DNA of 64,000 bases, taken from NCBI GenBank assembly GCA_022825925.1, contig JAJDVW010000050.1, positions 39,671 to 103,670 of the forward strand, in the 5' to 3' direction. The stretch is from Pseudomonadales bacterium. Lineage in GTDB: Bacteria > Pseudomonadota > Gammaproteobacteria > Pseudomonadales > Azotimanducaceae. The notes beneath the pieces were generated by a model. The model saw only the letters and a list, made by a program, of their open reading frames with translations, was not told the origin of the DNA and searched no databases. The stretch's first letter is position 1, and each line of letters opens with the position of its first letter. Below, piece by piece: positions 44,849 to 55,580 of the stretch. A program made the translations under genes and the position numbers.

Positions 44849-45682
44849 TTGGATTGCACGATCGTCGACGTGTTCGCGGAACGGCCCCTCGCCGGCAACC
44901 AGCTCGCGGTGGTGCTCGACTGCGCCCACCTGTCGACGGAGGCGATGCAGGCCATCGCCCTGGAGATGAACTTCTCGGAGACCACCTTCGTCACGGCCGA
45001 GCGCGACGGGGAGGCGGACGTGCGCATCTTCACCCCGGCGGAGGAACTGCCGTTCGCGGGACACCCTACCCTCGGGACCGCTTGGGTGCTCGGGCGCGAA
45101 CGGGGCGACTACACCCTCTGCCTCAAGGCCGGCCGCGTGCCCGTGCGGTTCGGGGACGACGGCATCGCGTGGCTGACGGCGCCCGCCGTGGAACTTGGCG
45201 CCGAGCTTGGTCTCCGCGACGCCGCGGCGGCCGTCGGAGCCTCGGCGGAACACCTCGACACGTCGTTTGCGCCGCGCTTGGCGAACGCAGGCGGGTTGAG
45301 CTTCGCATTAGTCGGCATGCGCGACCTTGAGACGCTGCGGCAGGCTGGCGTGGACCCCGAGGCACATGCGCGCACCATCGCCGCCGAAGCGATCGGAACG
45401 TTCCTCCACTGCCCGCACGCGCTGGGCACCGATTTCCGGGCGCGGATGTTCTTCGAGGCCAACGGCTGGCGCGAGGACCCCGCCACCGGTTCCGCCAACG
45501 CCGCGTTCGCGGGACTGCTCCGGTCGGCGGGCCGGACGGGTCGCGTGATCGTGGAGCAGGGCGTCGAGATGGGGCGGCCGTCCCGGGTGTACCTGGACAT
45601 CGGCGAGGCGATCCGCGTCGGCGGCCGCGTGCAACCCGTCATGACGGGGACGCTGCACCTTCCCGAGGTTGCCGCGAAGTGA
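44849..45682 (+). CDS. PhzF family isomerase/epimerase-like protein
   Basis: This 277-residue protein shows the PhzF signature: TIVDVFAERPLAGNQLAVV at 4-22, catalytic E44 in NFSETTFV, FTPAEELPFAGHPTLG in the middle and EDPATGSANAAFAGL in the second half. Start is TTG at 44849 with GGAG eight bases before it; no ATG keeps the N-terminal strand. Most PhzF-like proteins outside phenazine clusters have unknown substrates, and there are no phenazine genes here. Confidence 0.88.
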   Translation: MDCTIVDVFAERPLAGNQLAVVLDCAHLSTEAMQAIALEMNFSETTFVTAERDGEADVRIFTPAEELPFAGHPTLGTAWVLGRERGDYTLCLKAGRVPVRFGDDGIAWLTAPAVELGAELGLRDAAAAVGASAEHLDTSFAPRLANAGGLSFALVGMRDLETLRQAGVDPEAHARTIAAEAIGTFLHCPHALGTDFRARMFFEANGWREDPATGSANAAFAGLLRSAGRTGRVIVEQGVEMGRPSRVYLDIGEAIRVGGRVQPVMTGTLHLPEVAAK

Positions 45683-46128
45683 CGGCCCGCGGGGCGCTTG
45701 CCTTACACTGCGCCGCGCTCAGCGTCGTGGCGGCGGTCGGAAACGTGGCGGACGAGATCACCGAACAACAGGTCCTGGACTTCCTCGAACGCTTCGAGGA
45801 GGCCCAGGGGACGGCGGACTTCGATGCCGTGGCGCCCCTCGTGCACCCCGACGGGCTGTTCCGCTTCAACGACGGCGACTACCGCGGCCTCGACACCGCC
45901 CGCGCCGCCTTCGAGCGTACCTGGGCGCTCGACGTCGAGGACGAGCGTTACCACCTCACCGACGTGGAGGTGCTGCACGTCGACTCGGATTCCGCCACGG
46001 CGACGTTCCGGTTCCACTGGTCGGGCAGCGGCGACAACGGCCCGTTTCACGTCGTGGGAAGGGGCACCAGCGTGATCGTCCGCCACGACGGCCGGCTCAA
46101 GCTGCTGGTCGAGCACCTGAGCCGCTGA
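45679..46128 (+). CDS. NTF2/SnoaL-like protein
   Basis: The 149-residue reading from GTG at 45679 overlaps the PhzF stop (GTGA), but the conserved fold begins only at about residue 25 (ITEQQVLDFLERFEEAQG), so a later start is possible (in-frame GTG codons at 45727 and 45745). It is a cone-shaped NTF2-like fold with central VHPDGLFRFNDGDYRG and C-terminal strands. Many such proteins bind small ligands without known catalysis. It is the second gene of the run 44849-48358. Confidence 0.7.
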   Translation: MTARGALALHCAALSVVAAVGNVADEITEQQVLDFLERFEEAQGTADFDAVAPLVHPDGLFRFNDGDYRGLDTARAAFERTWALDVEDERYHLTDVEVLHVDSDSATATFRFHWSGSGDNGPFHVVGRGTSVIVRHDGRLKLLVEHLSR

Positions 46129-46140
46129 AGCCGCACCGCG

Positions 46141-46746
46141 GTGGGTCTTCTCTGGGAAATCTGGCAGGCCTGGCTCGTGGCCGACGAGTGGGTGGGCGTC
46201 GTCCTCGGGCTCCTCGCCGTGTGGCTGCTGGTACGCGAGGACTGGCGCACCTGGCCGGTCGGGGTGGCCTACGTGTTCGTGTCCATCACGGTGCTCCTGG
46301 AGGCGCGCCTGTACGCGAACCTCGTGCTGCACCTGGCGGGCTTCCTGTCCATGAACCTGTACGGCTGGTACTACTGGCGCATCGGCGGAGCGCGGGACGG
46401 CGAAGTGCCCGTCACCCGTGCGAGCGCCCGCGTCCTCGCCGCGCTCGCACTCGCCTGCGTGGCCGGCACGGCCGCGTTCGGCGCGTGGCTCGCGGGCGGC
46501 ACCGACGCGGCGCTGCCGTTCTGGGACAGCGGCATCCTGGTGATGAGCCTGGCCGCGTTTCTGCTCGGCGCCCGCAAGCACCTCGAGAACTGGATCGTCT
46601 GGTTCGTGGTCGACGTGATCTCGGTCGGCGTCTACTTCGCGCAGGGCCTGCCGCTCTATGCCCTCCTCTACTTCGTCTACCTGGGCATGGCCGTGTGGGG
46701 CTACCGATCCTGGCGGCGCTCGATGCCCGGGGACGCGGCCACCTGA
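46141..46746 (+). CDS. pnuC: Nicotinamide riboside transporter PnuC
   Basis: This is a 201-residue inner-membrane protein with about seven transmembrane segments. The family motifs are clear: TWPVGVAYVFVSITVLLEAR, SMNLYGWYYWRIGG (the NxYGWxxW core) and ENWIVWFVVDVISVGVYF (conserved ENWxxW). GTG start at 46141 after the previous stop. PnuC-type carriers facilitate uptake of nicotinamide riboside; a NadR-like kinase needed for trapping is not in the window. Confidence 0.88.
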   Translation: MGLLWEIWQAWLVADEWVGVVLGLLAVWLLVREDWRTWPVGVAYVFVSITVLLEARLYANLVLHLAGFLSMNLYGWYYWRIGGARDGEVPVTRASARVLAALALACVAGTAAFGAWLAGGTDAALPFWDSGILVMSLAAFLLGARKHLENWIVWFVVDVISVGVYFAQGLPLYALLYFVYLGMAVWGYRSWRRSMPGDAAT

Positions 46747-46804
46747 CGCTCGACGCAACGCGTCGTTGATAACATGCGGGCCGCCACCACGGAGGCTACC
46801 CCTC

Positions 46805-48358
46805 TTGAACGTCGCCGCCACCGCCCAGCCCCGGGACCTGCTCGGCCATCCACGCGGGCTCGCCGTGCTCTTCTTCGCCGAGATGTGGGAGCGCTTCAGC
46901 TTCTACGGCATGCGTGCGCTGCTCATCTTCTACCTGACGCAGCACTTCCTCTTCGACGACGCCATGTCGGCGGGCATCTACGCCACCTACGGCGCCATGG
47001 TGTACCTGATGCCGGTCCTCGGCGGCATGATCGCCGACCGCTACCTCGGCTTCCGCAAGGCCGTGATCGTCGGCGCGGTCCTCCTGTGCTGCGGCCATCT
47101 CGGCATGGCGTTCGAGGGCGACCAGGCCCGCGCGGTGGACGGGGTCGTCATTCGAGACTCGGCGTCGCTGCAGGTCCTCTACCTGTCCCTCGCGTTCATC
47201 GTGATCGGGGTGGGGTTCCTCAAGTCGAGCATCTCGAACATGGTCGGCGAACTCTACGGTCCCGACGATCCGCGCCGCGACGGCGGCTTCACGCTCTTCT
47301 ACATGGGGATCAACCTGGGCGCGTTCGTCGCGGGGCTCGTGTGCGGCTACCTCGGCCAGACCTACGGGTGGCGGTACGGTTTCGGACTCGCGGGCATCGG
47401 CATGCTGGCGGGACTCTTCACGTTCGTGCGCGGCCGCCGGCTCCTGCTCGGCGCCGGCGAGCCGCCGGAAGGCGCGCGCCTGGCCCGTTCGATGTTCGGG
47501 CGAATCACCCGCGAGCACGTCATCTGGGGCGCGGCCCTCGTCGCGGTGCTCGTGACGTGGCAGATCCTGCAGTACCAGCGCCTGGTCGGCGGCATGCTGC
47601 TGCTGGGGGGCGGCGCCGTGGTGGTCGGGGTCATCTGGTTCTCCCTGGCGCGCTGCACGCCGGTGGAACGCGACCGCACGCTGGTGGTCCTCGGGCTCAC
47701 CGCGGTGTCCGTCGTCTTCTGGGCCCTGTTCGAGCAGGCCGGGAGTTCCATGAGCCTGTTCGCGGACCGCAACGTGGATCGCGACATCGCCGGCGTGACC
47801 GCTCAGGCGTCGCAGTTCCAGTCCCTGAACCCGCTCTTCATCATCTTCTTCGCGCCCCTCTTCGCCGGACTCTGGCCCATGCTCGCCCGCCGCGGCTGGG
47901 AGCCGGGTACTCCGGCCAAGTTCGGCCTCGGCATCGTGCAGGTCGGCCTGGGCTTCGCCGTGCTCGTGTACGGCTGCGCGGTCGCCGGAGAGGACCGCCT
48001 GGTGGCCGCGGGCTGGCTGGCGTTCGCCTACCTGCTCCACACGTTCGGCGAACTCTGCCTGTCCCCGGTCGGGCTCTCCATGGTGACGAAGCTCTCCGTC
48101 GCCCGGATCGCCGGGATGATGATGGGCGTGTGGTTCCTGTCGGCGGCATTCTCCAACTACGTCGCCGGCATCATCGCCGCCGGCGCCAGCGTGGACACGA
48201 GCAACGGCCTCGACCGCACCGCCTCGCTCGCCATCTACGCGGACACCTTCGAGCATCTGGCGCTGGTGGCGCTCGGTGTTGGAATCGCCGTGCTGGCCGT
48301 CGCGCCGTGGGTACGCAGGCGCATGCACGAGGGCGTCCAGGGCGGCGAGTCCGCCTGA
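46805..48358 (+). CDS. POT/PTR family proton-dependent peptide transporter
   Basis: This 517-residue major-facilitator-type protein has the POT N-terminal ExxERF signature in EMWERFSFYGMRALL, a Tyr-Gly in helix 1, ADRYLGFRKA between helices 2 and 3, and MGINLGAFVAGLVCGYLGQ in the fifth helix region. Normal length with 12-14 transmembrane segments. The TTG at 46805 with GGAGG about ten bases upstream is the best start. It imports di- and tripeptides using the proton gradient. Confidence 0.9.
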   Translation: MNVAATAQPRDLLGHPRGLAVLFFAEMWERFSFYGMRALLIFYLTQHFLFDDAMSAGIYATYGAMVYLMPVLGGMIADRYLGFRKAVIVGAVLLCCGHLGMAFEGDQARAVDGVVIRDSASLQVLYLSLAFIVIGVGFLKSSISNMVGELYGPDDPRRDGGFTLFYMGINLGAFVAGLVCGYLGQTYGWRYGFGLAGIGMLAGLFTFVRGRRLLLGAGEPPEGARLARSMFGRITREHVIWGAALVAVLVTWQILQYQRLVGGMLLLGGGAVVVGVIWFSLARCTPVERDRTLVVLGLTAVSVVFWALFEQAGSSMSLFADRNVDRDIAGVTAQASQFQSLNPLFIIFFAPLFAGLWPMLARRGWEPGTPAKFGLGIVQVGLGFAVLVYGCAVAGEDRLVAAGWLAFAYLLHTFGELCLSPVGLSMVTKLSVARIAGMMMGVWFLSAAFSNYVAGIIAAGASVDTSNGLDRTASLAIYADTFEHLALVALGVGIAVLAVAPWVRRRMHEGVQGGESA

Positions 48359-48395
48359 CGTCCGCGGGAGCGGCCCCATGCCAATACCGGGCAAA

Positions 48396-48872
48396 CTACG
48401 CGTCCTCGCCGTCGTCGCGCTGCCAGGTCTGCATGCGGTCGGGCCTGAGGCACACCAGCACGCGGTTCCCGTTCGGCCCCCGTTCCATTTCGTCGAAGTA
48501 TGCGCCGCCGGTCTCGGCGCCGAAGTACTTGACCAGGATGCGCCTGGTCAGCTCGCCGATGTCCCCGTCGAGGATCTCCGCCCTGCCGCTCGCCACCACG
48601 GCGCGATAGTCGTCCCCCTGATCCACGACGAGCGTCGTCCGCGGGTCGCGCCGGAGGTTCTTCCGGACCCAGTACCGCTGCCGGTCGGCGATGGCGTAGA
48701 AGGCCTCGCCGTCCCAGAGGAAGCCGACGGGGGTGACCCGGGGCGACCCGTCCGGGTTGGTGGTGCCGATGATGGCGTGGCGCGTCTCGGCCAGGAACGC
48801 ATCGACTTCGTCCGGCGTGAGCGGCTTGTTGCCCCGGACCGGCGGCCCGTAGGCGATGCTGGAGTACTCCAT
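48396..48872 (-). CDS. Pyridoxamine 5'-phosphate oxidase-like flavin protein
   Basis: This 158-residue split-barrel protein has IIGTTNPDGSPRVTPVGFLWDG near residue 35-55 and VRKNLRRDPRTTLVVD; these features are typical of PPOX-class F420- or FMN-dependent proteins. Substrate unknown. ATG at 48872 begins MEYSSIAYG. It lies on the minus strand, converging with the transporter gene, with 37 bases between. Confidence 0.82.
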   Translation of the reverse strand: MEYSSIAYGPPVRGNKPLTPDEVDAFLAETRHAIIGTTNPDGSPRVTPVGFLWDGEAFYAIADRQRYWVRKNLRRDPRTTLVVDQGDDYRAVVASGRAEILDGDIGELTRRILVKYFGAETGGAYFDEMERGPNGNRVLVCLRPDRMQTWQRDDGEDA

Positions 48873-48937
48873 GTGACCCGAAGACCCGGCCCTAGAACCA
48901 GACGCGATCGGACATGTCGTTGCTCCTTCGGGTCGCC

Positions 48938-50662
48938 CTACGCGCTCCGTCCGTGGCGCAGCAGCATGCCGGGGGTCCCCCCGGTGCACTCGCCGTCCTC
49001 GAAGGTCACCTCGCCGTTGACGACGGTCAGGCGGTAGCCCTCGGACTTCTGCGCCAGCCGCCAGTCGTCGGCCGGGAAGTCGTGGATGCGCTCCGGCGGC
49101 AGCGAACGCAGGCCGTCGTAGTCGTAGACGATGACGTCCGCCGGGGCGCCCTCGCGCAGGAAGCCGCGGTCCGTGAAGCCGGCGGCCATGGCCGAGTATC
49201 CGGAGAGCCGCCAGTGCGCCTGCTCGAGGTCCATCAGGCCCATGTCCCGCACGAGCCGGCCGATGAAATCGGTGCCGTAGCGCCCCGTGGTCAGGAACTT
49301 CATGTGGGCGCCCCCGTCGGAGAGGCCCGGGAGCACGAACGGGGAGTTGATCACCTCGCGCAGGGCGTCCTCCGAGGTCTTCGGCGCGTCGGACGTGAAG
49401 AACGTCCCGAGGTCCTCCGAGAGCGCGATGTCCAGGAACGTGTCGACCGGGTGCCTGTTCTCCCGGGCCGCGACCTCCCCGACCGTGTAGCCCTCCAGGG
49501 GGCGCACGCCGGCGGTCCGGGCTTCGGCGATGCGCATGTCCGAGATCTTGAGGAACAGGCCGACCGGCTTGTCCGGATGCCGGTCACGCCGTTCGGCGAG
49601 GCGGTCGAACTCGGCGCGCAGCGCCCGGCGCCGCTCGGGGTCGCGCATCTTCGCCATGCGCTCGGGGACGCTGCCGAGGGTGAGGTCGCGCCAGATCTCC
49701 ATCGAGTCGAAGAGGTTGAAGTCCTCCAGGGAGAACTGGATGTCGATGTCGCAGGTAACCGCGTGCCCGAACAGGCGCAGTCCGCGCGCGTTCCCCTTGT
49801 TGAGCCACTCGAGGATGTCCTGGTAGGAGCCGTACGTGTTGCCGTGCTGGTCGTGCGAGAACTCGAGCGTGTTCCAGATGATCGGCCGGCCGCTGACCTC
49901 GGCGACCTTCTCGAAGAGGTCGAAGTCCCCACCAAGCAACTGGATGAACCCGCGCCGCTTCTCGCCGAGCACGCGGGCGAACGCGAGCAGGTCGTCCGGC
50001 GCCATGATGTCGGTGATCATGGGCGTGCCGTCGTAGTCGCGCTGCACGCTGTCGTGGCCAAGGAGCTGCGCGGAGAACCCGCAGGCGCCCGCGTCCATGG
50101 CCTCGCCCAGCAGCGCGCCCATCCTGCGCTGCTCGTCCGGGGTCGCGGGTCGTCCCTTCGCGTCCTCCTGGCCCATCACCCAGGACATCACGGGCGCGAG
50201 CCCCATGTAGGAGAGCACGTTCACGCCCTTCGGCGTGCGCTCGATGCTGTCGAGGTACTCCGGGAACGTGACCCAGTCCCACGGCATCCCCGCGGCCATC
50301 GTGGTGGCCCGCACCGCCTCGTTGCGCTCGAGGGTCAGCATCGCCCGCTCGCGCTGCTCGGGCGCGACCGGCGCGAAGCCGAAGCCGCAGTTGCCGATCA
50401 CCACCGAGGTGGCGCCGTGCCAGCCGGACATCGTGCACCAAGGGTCCCAGAAGATCTGGGAATCGAAGTGGGTGTGCAGGTCGATGAAACCCGGCGCGAC
50501 GATCAGGTCCCGCGCGTCGAACACCCGCTCGGCTTCCGACTCGGACACGTTGCCGATCTGCGCGATGCGGCCGCCCGCGATCGCGACGTCACTCGTGAAG
50601 CGGGGCGTGCGTTGCCCGTCGATCACGGTGCCACCCTTGAGGAGGAGATCGTAGCGGGGCAT
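48938..50662 (-). CDS. N-acyl-D-amino-acid deacylase-like amidohydrolase
   Basis: This 574-residue amidohydrolase-superfamily enzyme has metal ligand motif GFIDLHTHFDSQ, GNCGFGFAPV (a Cys ligand often seen in D-aminoacylases), the later HDQHG and SDGGAHMKF segments, and the C-terminal DVIVYD strand. It likely removes acyl groups from D-amino acids or related amides, or acts on hydantoin-like amides. ATG at 50662 with GGAGG six bases upstream. It is divergent from the NIPSNAP operon over the palindromic element at 50708. Confidence 0.85.
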   Translation of the reverse strand: MPRYDLLLKGGTVIDGQRTPRFTSDVAIAGGRIAQIGNVSESEAERVFDARDLIVAPGFIDLHTHFDSQIFWDPWCTMSGWHGATSVVIGNCGFGFAPVAPEQRERAMLTLERNEAVRATTMAAGMPWDWVTFPEYLDSIERTPKGVNVLSYMGLAPVMSWVMGQEDAKGRPATPDEQRRMGALLGEAMDAGACGFSAQLLGHDSVQRDYDGTPMITDIMAPDDLLAFARVLGEKRRGFIQLLGGDFDLFEKVAEVSGRPIIWNTLEFSHDQHGNTYGSYQDILEWLNKGNARGLRLFGHAVTCDIDIQFSLEDFNLFDSMEIWRDLTLGSVPERMAKMRDPERRRALRAEFDRLAERRDRHPDKPVGLFLKISDMRIAEARTAGVRPLEGYTVGEVAARENRHPVDTFLDIALSEDLGTFFTSDAPKTSEDALREVINSPFVLPGLSDGGAHMKFLTTGRYGTDFIGRLVRDMGLMDLEQAHWRLSGYSAMAAGFTDRGFLREGAPADVIVYDYDGLRSLPPERIHDFPADDWRLAQKSEGYRLTVVNGEVTFEDGECTGGTPGMLLRHGRSA

Positions 50663-50707
50663 GGGCAACCTCCGTGGATCCGGGTGAGGCGCCAGAGTAT
50701 ATCGCGG

Positions 50708-50772
50708 TGTAGGGGACGGCCTTCCCGTCTCGGCGGGAAGGCCGTCGGCCGCGAGGGTCGCCCCTGCACGGG
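50708..50772. repeat. Composite palindromic element, copy 2
   Basis: A perfect 13-bp stem, GACGGCCTTCCCG and CGGGAAGGCCGTC (50715-50746), with a six-base loop TCTCGG, lies within a weaker outer pair GTGTAGGGG / CCCCTGCAC. It ends GTCGCCCCTGCACGGG, resembling the end of the element at 6370. It sits between divergent genes rather than convergent ones, so it is more likely a dispersed repeat than a terminator. Confidence 0.6.
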
Positions 50773-50780
50773 TCGCACGC

Positions 50781-50786
50781 TATATT
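50781..50786 (+). promoter_or_regulatory. Likely -10 box of a leaderless promoter
   Basis: TATATT lies only eight bases before the ATG at 50794 (or five before the GTG at 50791). Transcription from it would start at or next to the start codon, giving a leaderless mRNA. No -35 match or ribosome binding site is clear, which fits this reading. Confidence 0.4.
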
Positions 50787-50793
50787 CCGCGTG

Positions 50794-51110
50794 ATGTTCT
50801 ACGAACTGCGCCAATACAAGGTCCTGCCCGGCAAGATGGACGCCTGGCTGGAACTGATGGAGGGCGAGTTCATCCCGTTCGCGGTCTCGCACGGCATGAA
50901 CATCACGGCCGCCTTCCGGGGCGAGGAGGACGAGACCGTGTACGTCTGGATGCGCCGGTTCGAGTCCGAGGCCGAGCGCGAGCGCGTGGACGCCGCGGTG
51001 TACGGGAGCGACACCATGAAGAACGACATCGGCCCGCGCGTCAGCGATGTCCTCGCGCCCGACGGACACACCGTGACGCGCATCGTGCCGACGCCGGCGT
51101 CCAACACGCG

Positions 51111-51114
<4 letters not shown>
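50794..51114 (+). CDS. NIPSNAP family protein
   Basis: This 106-residue dimeric alpha-beta-barrel-type protein starts MFYELRQYKVLPGKMDAWLE, the canonical NIPSNAP beginning, and contains FESEAERERVDAAVYGS. Biochemical function in bacteria is unclear. It has no ribosome binding site and is placed right after a TATATT box. Its stop overlaps the start of the aminotransferase gene (ATGA at 51111), so it leads an operon of coupled genes. Confidence 0.85.
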
Positions 51115-52591
<1,477 letters not shown>

Positions 52592-52595
<4 letters not shown>

Positions 52596-53023
52596 CGATC
52601 TCGATACGCACGGCGGAAGCGCGAGACGAGGACCGCTGCATCGAACTGCTGTTCCTCCTGAAGAACGCGTCCCCGGACTCGACCGAGGGCGAACGCGCCG
52701 TGTTCCAGCGCCTGCTCGAGCACGAGCGGGGGGAGGTGTTCGTCGCGGTGGGTGAAAACCGGGTCGTCGGCATTGCCACGGTCAGCTACAACCTCACGAT
52801 GCGGCATCGGGGCGAGTACTGCCAACTCGAGGAACTGTTCGTCGAGCCGGCGGCGCGCGGACGCAACGCGGGCGGCCTGCTGGTGCAGCACACCATCGCC
52901 CACGCGCGGGAGCGCGGGTGCGCCGAGTACGGGCTCTACATCGACGCCAGCGAGCGCACCCGGGCGTTCTACGAGCAGTACGGCCTGGCGGTCGTCGGCC
53001 CGGAGCTGCGCCTGGCCCTCTGA
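52592..53023 (+). CDS. GNAT family N-acetyltransferase
   Basis: This 143-residue protein has the acetyl-CoA pyrophosphate loop QLEELFVEPAARGRNAGGLL (motif A) and C-terminal RTRAFYEQYGLAVVG (motif B). Its ATG overlaps the stop of the aminotransferase by four bases (ATGA), so it may acetylate the amine made by that enzyme. AAGGTGG lies upstream. Confidence 0.88.
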
Positions 53024-53069
53024 TCCCCATGCTAGTCTCCTGCCGGCTGATCGAGCGGGTAACGCAGCC

Positions 53070-53543
53070 ATGGACACAGCGCAGCGTCTGGAGCGCGTCG
53101 AGAGCATCGAGCAGATACGCCGTCTGAAGGCGCTCTACTGCGACTACTGCGACGAGGGGTACGACGCCGACGGCCTGTGCGGCCTGTTCACGGAAGACGG
53201 CGTGTGGGACGGCGGCGCACTGGGCCGGTTCGAGGGCCGGGAGCGCCTGCACAGGTTCTTCGAGAACATGCCGAACGTGATGTCCTTCGCCATCCACCAC
53301 GTGACGAACTCATCCATCGTGCTGGACGACGACGGCCAGGCGGCCGAGGGCCGGTGGTATCTCCTGCAGATGGCGACCCTCGCACGCCAGAACTGCGCGG
53401 TCTGGCTGACGGGCCGCTACGTGGACCGGCTCGTCCGGCAGGAAGGGTCCTGGAAGTTCCGTCACGTTTCGCTCACCGCGCGCTTCTTCTCTCCCTACGA
53501 CGAGGGCTGGGCGGAGACGCCCTTCCTGGAGGTGACGGCATGA
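53070..53543 (+). CDS. SnoaL/scytalone-dehydratase-like NTF2-fold protein
   Basis: This 157-residue protein begins RLERVESIEQIRRLKALYCDYCD and contains FTEDGVWDGG and AIHHVTNSSIVLDDDGQAAEGRWYL, features of the SnoaL_4 group whose members include lyases, dehydratases and cyclase-like enzymes. Its TGA overlaps the ATG of the CmcJ/NvfI-like gene (ATGA). The 46-base gap after the GNAT gene suggests it continues the same operon. Confidence 0.8.
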   Translation: MDTAQRLERVESIEQIRRLKALYCDYCDEGYDADGLCGLFTEDGVWDGGALGRFEGRERLHRFFENMPNVMSFAIHHVTNSSIVLDDDGQAAEGRWYLLQMATLARQNCAVWLTGRYVDRLVRQEGSWKFRHVSLTARFFSPYDEGWAETPFLEVTA

Positions 53544-54424
53544 ACTCGCCGACGGTGTTGCGGGAGGTCGTGAGCGAGATCGGCTACTTCCCGGCCGACG
53601 CCGGAGACATCACGACGCACCCGCCCCGCACCTATGACATGCGGAACCCGGCGACCCTGGCCGAGTACGGCTCCGAGCCCGCGGCAACCAAGATCCGCGA
53701 CGCCCGCCAGGAGGACGACACCGGTCTCGAGACCAGCGGCTTCGAGCTGTTCCGGCGTCCTTCCGCGGTCACCGACTTCCTCGACAGCGACGAAGTCATG
53801 CGGGTCTACTACGAAGAGTGCAAGGCGCTCGCCAGGGAGCTGACGGGCGCGTCGGCGGCCTTCACGTTCGATCACCTGATCCGCGAACCGGGGCGGCAGA
53901 TCTCCGGCGGCGGCACGGACGGCAAGCCCACCGTCACGGGGGAGGCGCAGGGCGGCGGCTACATCGGCTCCGCCCACATGGACTACACCGACAACTCGAC
54001 CTGGTCCGACTACCTGGCCCTGCACGGCGAGCGGCCCCCGGAGTCGGCGTCGCGGACGATCTCGCTCAACTTCTGGCGCGGCCTGAGCGCGGTGGTGGAC
54101 GACTACCCGCTCGGGGTCTGCGACGCCCGCTCCGTCCGCGAGACCGACCTCTTCGAGACCGTCGTCTACGGCTACGGCGCCCCCAACTACAGTTGGCACG
54201 ACATCGGCATCGACACCTTCAGCGTCAAGTTCTCGCCGGAGCAGCGGTGGTTCTACTACCCGCGCATGACGCCCGACGAGGTACTGGTCCTGAAGGCTTA
54301 CGACTCGGACGGCGTGATCGGGAACGCCTGCCCTCACAGCGCCTTCGCGAACCCGCTGGCGGACCCCGCCTCGCCGGCCCGCCGGAGCATCGAGCTGCGC
54401 GTGCTGTGCTTCGTGACCGACTGA
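53540..54424 (+). CDS. CmcJ/NvfI (AsaB)-like oxidoreductase
   Basis: This 294-residue protein shows the recognisable pattern of the CmcJ/AsaB/NvfI family: an N-terminal strand region followed by AAFTFDHLIREPGRQ, the probable metal-ligand motif GSAHMDYTDNS, RTISLNFWR, and the C-terminal PHSAFANPLADP with SIELRVLCF. Relatives act on natural products such as cephamycins, aflavarin-type and fungal metabolites, as hydroxylase or isomerase-type steps. In a bacterial catabolic setting the substrate is unknown. Coupled by ATGA to the SnoaL-like gene. Confidence 0.75.
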   Translation: MNSPTVLREVVSEIGYFPADAGDITTHPPRTYDMRNPATLAEYGSEPAATKIRDARQEDDTGLETSGFELFRRPSAVTDFLDSDEVMRVYYEECKALARELTGASAAFTFDHLIREPGRQISGGGTDGKPTVTGEAQGGGYIGSAHMDYTDNSTWSDYLALHGERPPESASRTISLNFWRGLSAVVDDYPLGVCDARSVRETDLFETVVYGYGAPNYSWHDIGIDTFSVKFSPEQRWFYYPRMTPDEVLVLKAYDSDGVIGNACPHSAFANPLADPASPARRSIELRVLCFVTD

Positions 54425-54453
54425 CGGACCCCTCGGCCGACCCCGCCGCACGC

Positions 54454-55501
54454 ATGCCGGCGCCTCCCTGGCGTATCGGCATCGACGTCGGGGGCACCTT
54501 CACCGATCTCGTGCTGGCGGACGCCGGCGGCGCAACCTGGGTGAGCGATGCGCCGACGATGACACGGATGCGCCCGGTTGCGGAATTCGAGAACGGACTG
54601 CGGTGTTGCATTAGCTGGCGAACACCTATTCGTCCGTCTACCTCGCCCTCGCCTCGTTCTTCGACACGTCCATCCCCCGCAACGAGGGCACGTACCGCTG
54701 TCTCACGGTCGTCGCGCCGGAGGGCATGATCGTCAACGCCCGCCCGCCGGCGCCGATGACCATGAACACGGTGTTCGTGGCCCACGAGATCGTGCACGCG
54801 GTCTGGCGCGCCCTGGCGGAAGCCGACCCCGAGCGGGCCTGCGCGGGCTGGTCCAAGACCATGCACAACCACGTCACCGCCCGCGACGCGAACGGGGCGG
54901 CCTGGGTGATGTAGCAGTGGCACGCGATGGGCACGCCGGCGCGACCTCCGAACGCGACGGGTTCCCGCAGATGGGCCACCTGATCACCCTCGGCGGACTC
55001 GACCTGCCCAATCTCGAGTTCTACGAGCAGGTGTATCCGGTGCGCTACCTGCGCCACGAGCAGCGCCTCGACAACGGCGGCGCCGGCGCCCGGCGCGGCG
55101 GCACCGGCATGCGCTACGAAGCGGATGTCCTCGTGCCGGCCACCTGGTCGTTCCGGGCGGAGGGCCTCGACACGGCGCGCGGCTACGGCGTCCGGGGCGG
55201 CATGACGGGTGGCGTCGGACACAAGTGGATCGTCCCCCTGGCCGAGGACGCCGACGAGCAGGCGTTCGTGCCGCCGAAGTACGGCGTAAGCCACCTGGGA
55301 CCGGCCCGGGTGATCGTCGACACCCCCGGCGGGGGCGGCTGGGGAGACCCCTTCGCCCGCCCGCCCCAACTCGTCCTGCGGGACGTGCGCGACGAGGTCG
55401 TATCCGTCGAGGCGGCCGCCCGCGACTACGGCGTCGTGATGGGAGCCGACGGCCGCAGTATCGATGCCGAGGCCACGGCGGCGTTGCGCGCGAAGCGGTA
55501 G
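54454..55501 (+). pseudogene. Collapsed hyuA-hyuB (hydantoinase/oxoprolinase) remnant
   Basis: The region begins like HyuA (RIGIDVGGTFTDLVLADAGG, about 35 codons from ATG 54454) but then switches to the interior of HyuB in another frame: LANTYSSVYLALASFFDTS, VVAPEGMIVNARPPAPMTM and HAVWRAL up to a stop at 54914. A further frame carries the HyuB C-terminus (GGAGARRGGTGMRYEADVLVP, KWIVPLAED, DTPGGGGWGDPFARP) to the stop at 55501. Most of hyuA and the 5' half of hyuB are gone. The deletion joins the two genes of what was a neighbouring hyuAB operon, and no active ATP-dependent hydantoinase/5-oxoprolinase can be made. Confidence 0.85.
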
Positions 55502-55580
55502 CGGGGTAGCGCCACTTGCCGGGGACTGGCGACTTCGACAGACTGCGGGTCGACGCCCGTTACGGCATGGGGAGGTCTCC

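Noticed and set aside
44849..45682. Phenazine biosynthesis
   Set aside because: Only a PhzF-like fold is present; no other phz gene is in the window.
50715..50746. Rho-independent terminator
   Set aside because: The stem is perfect, but there is no T tract on either side and it lies between divergent genes, so nothing needs terminating there.
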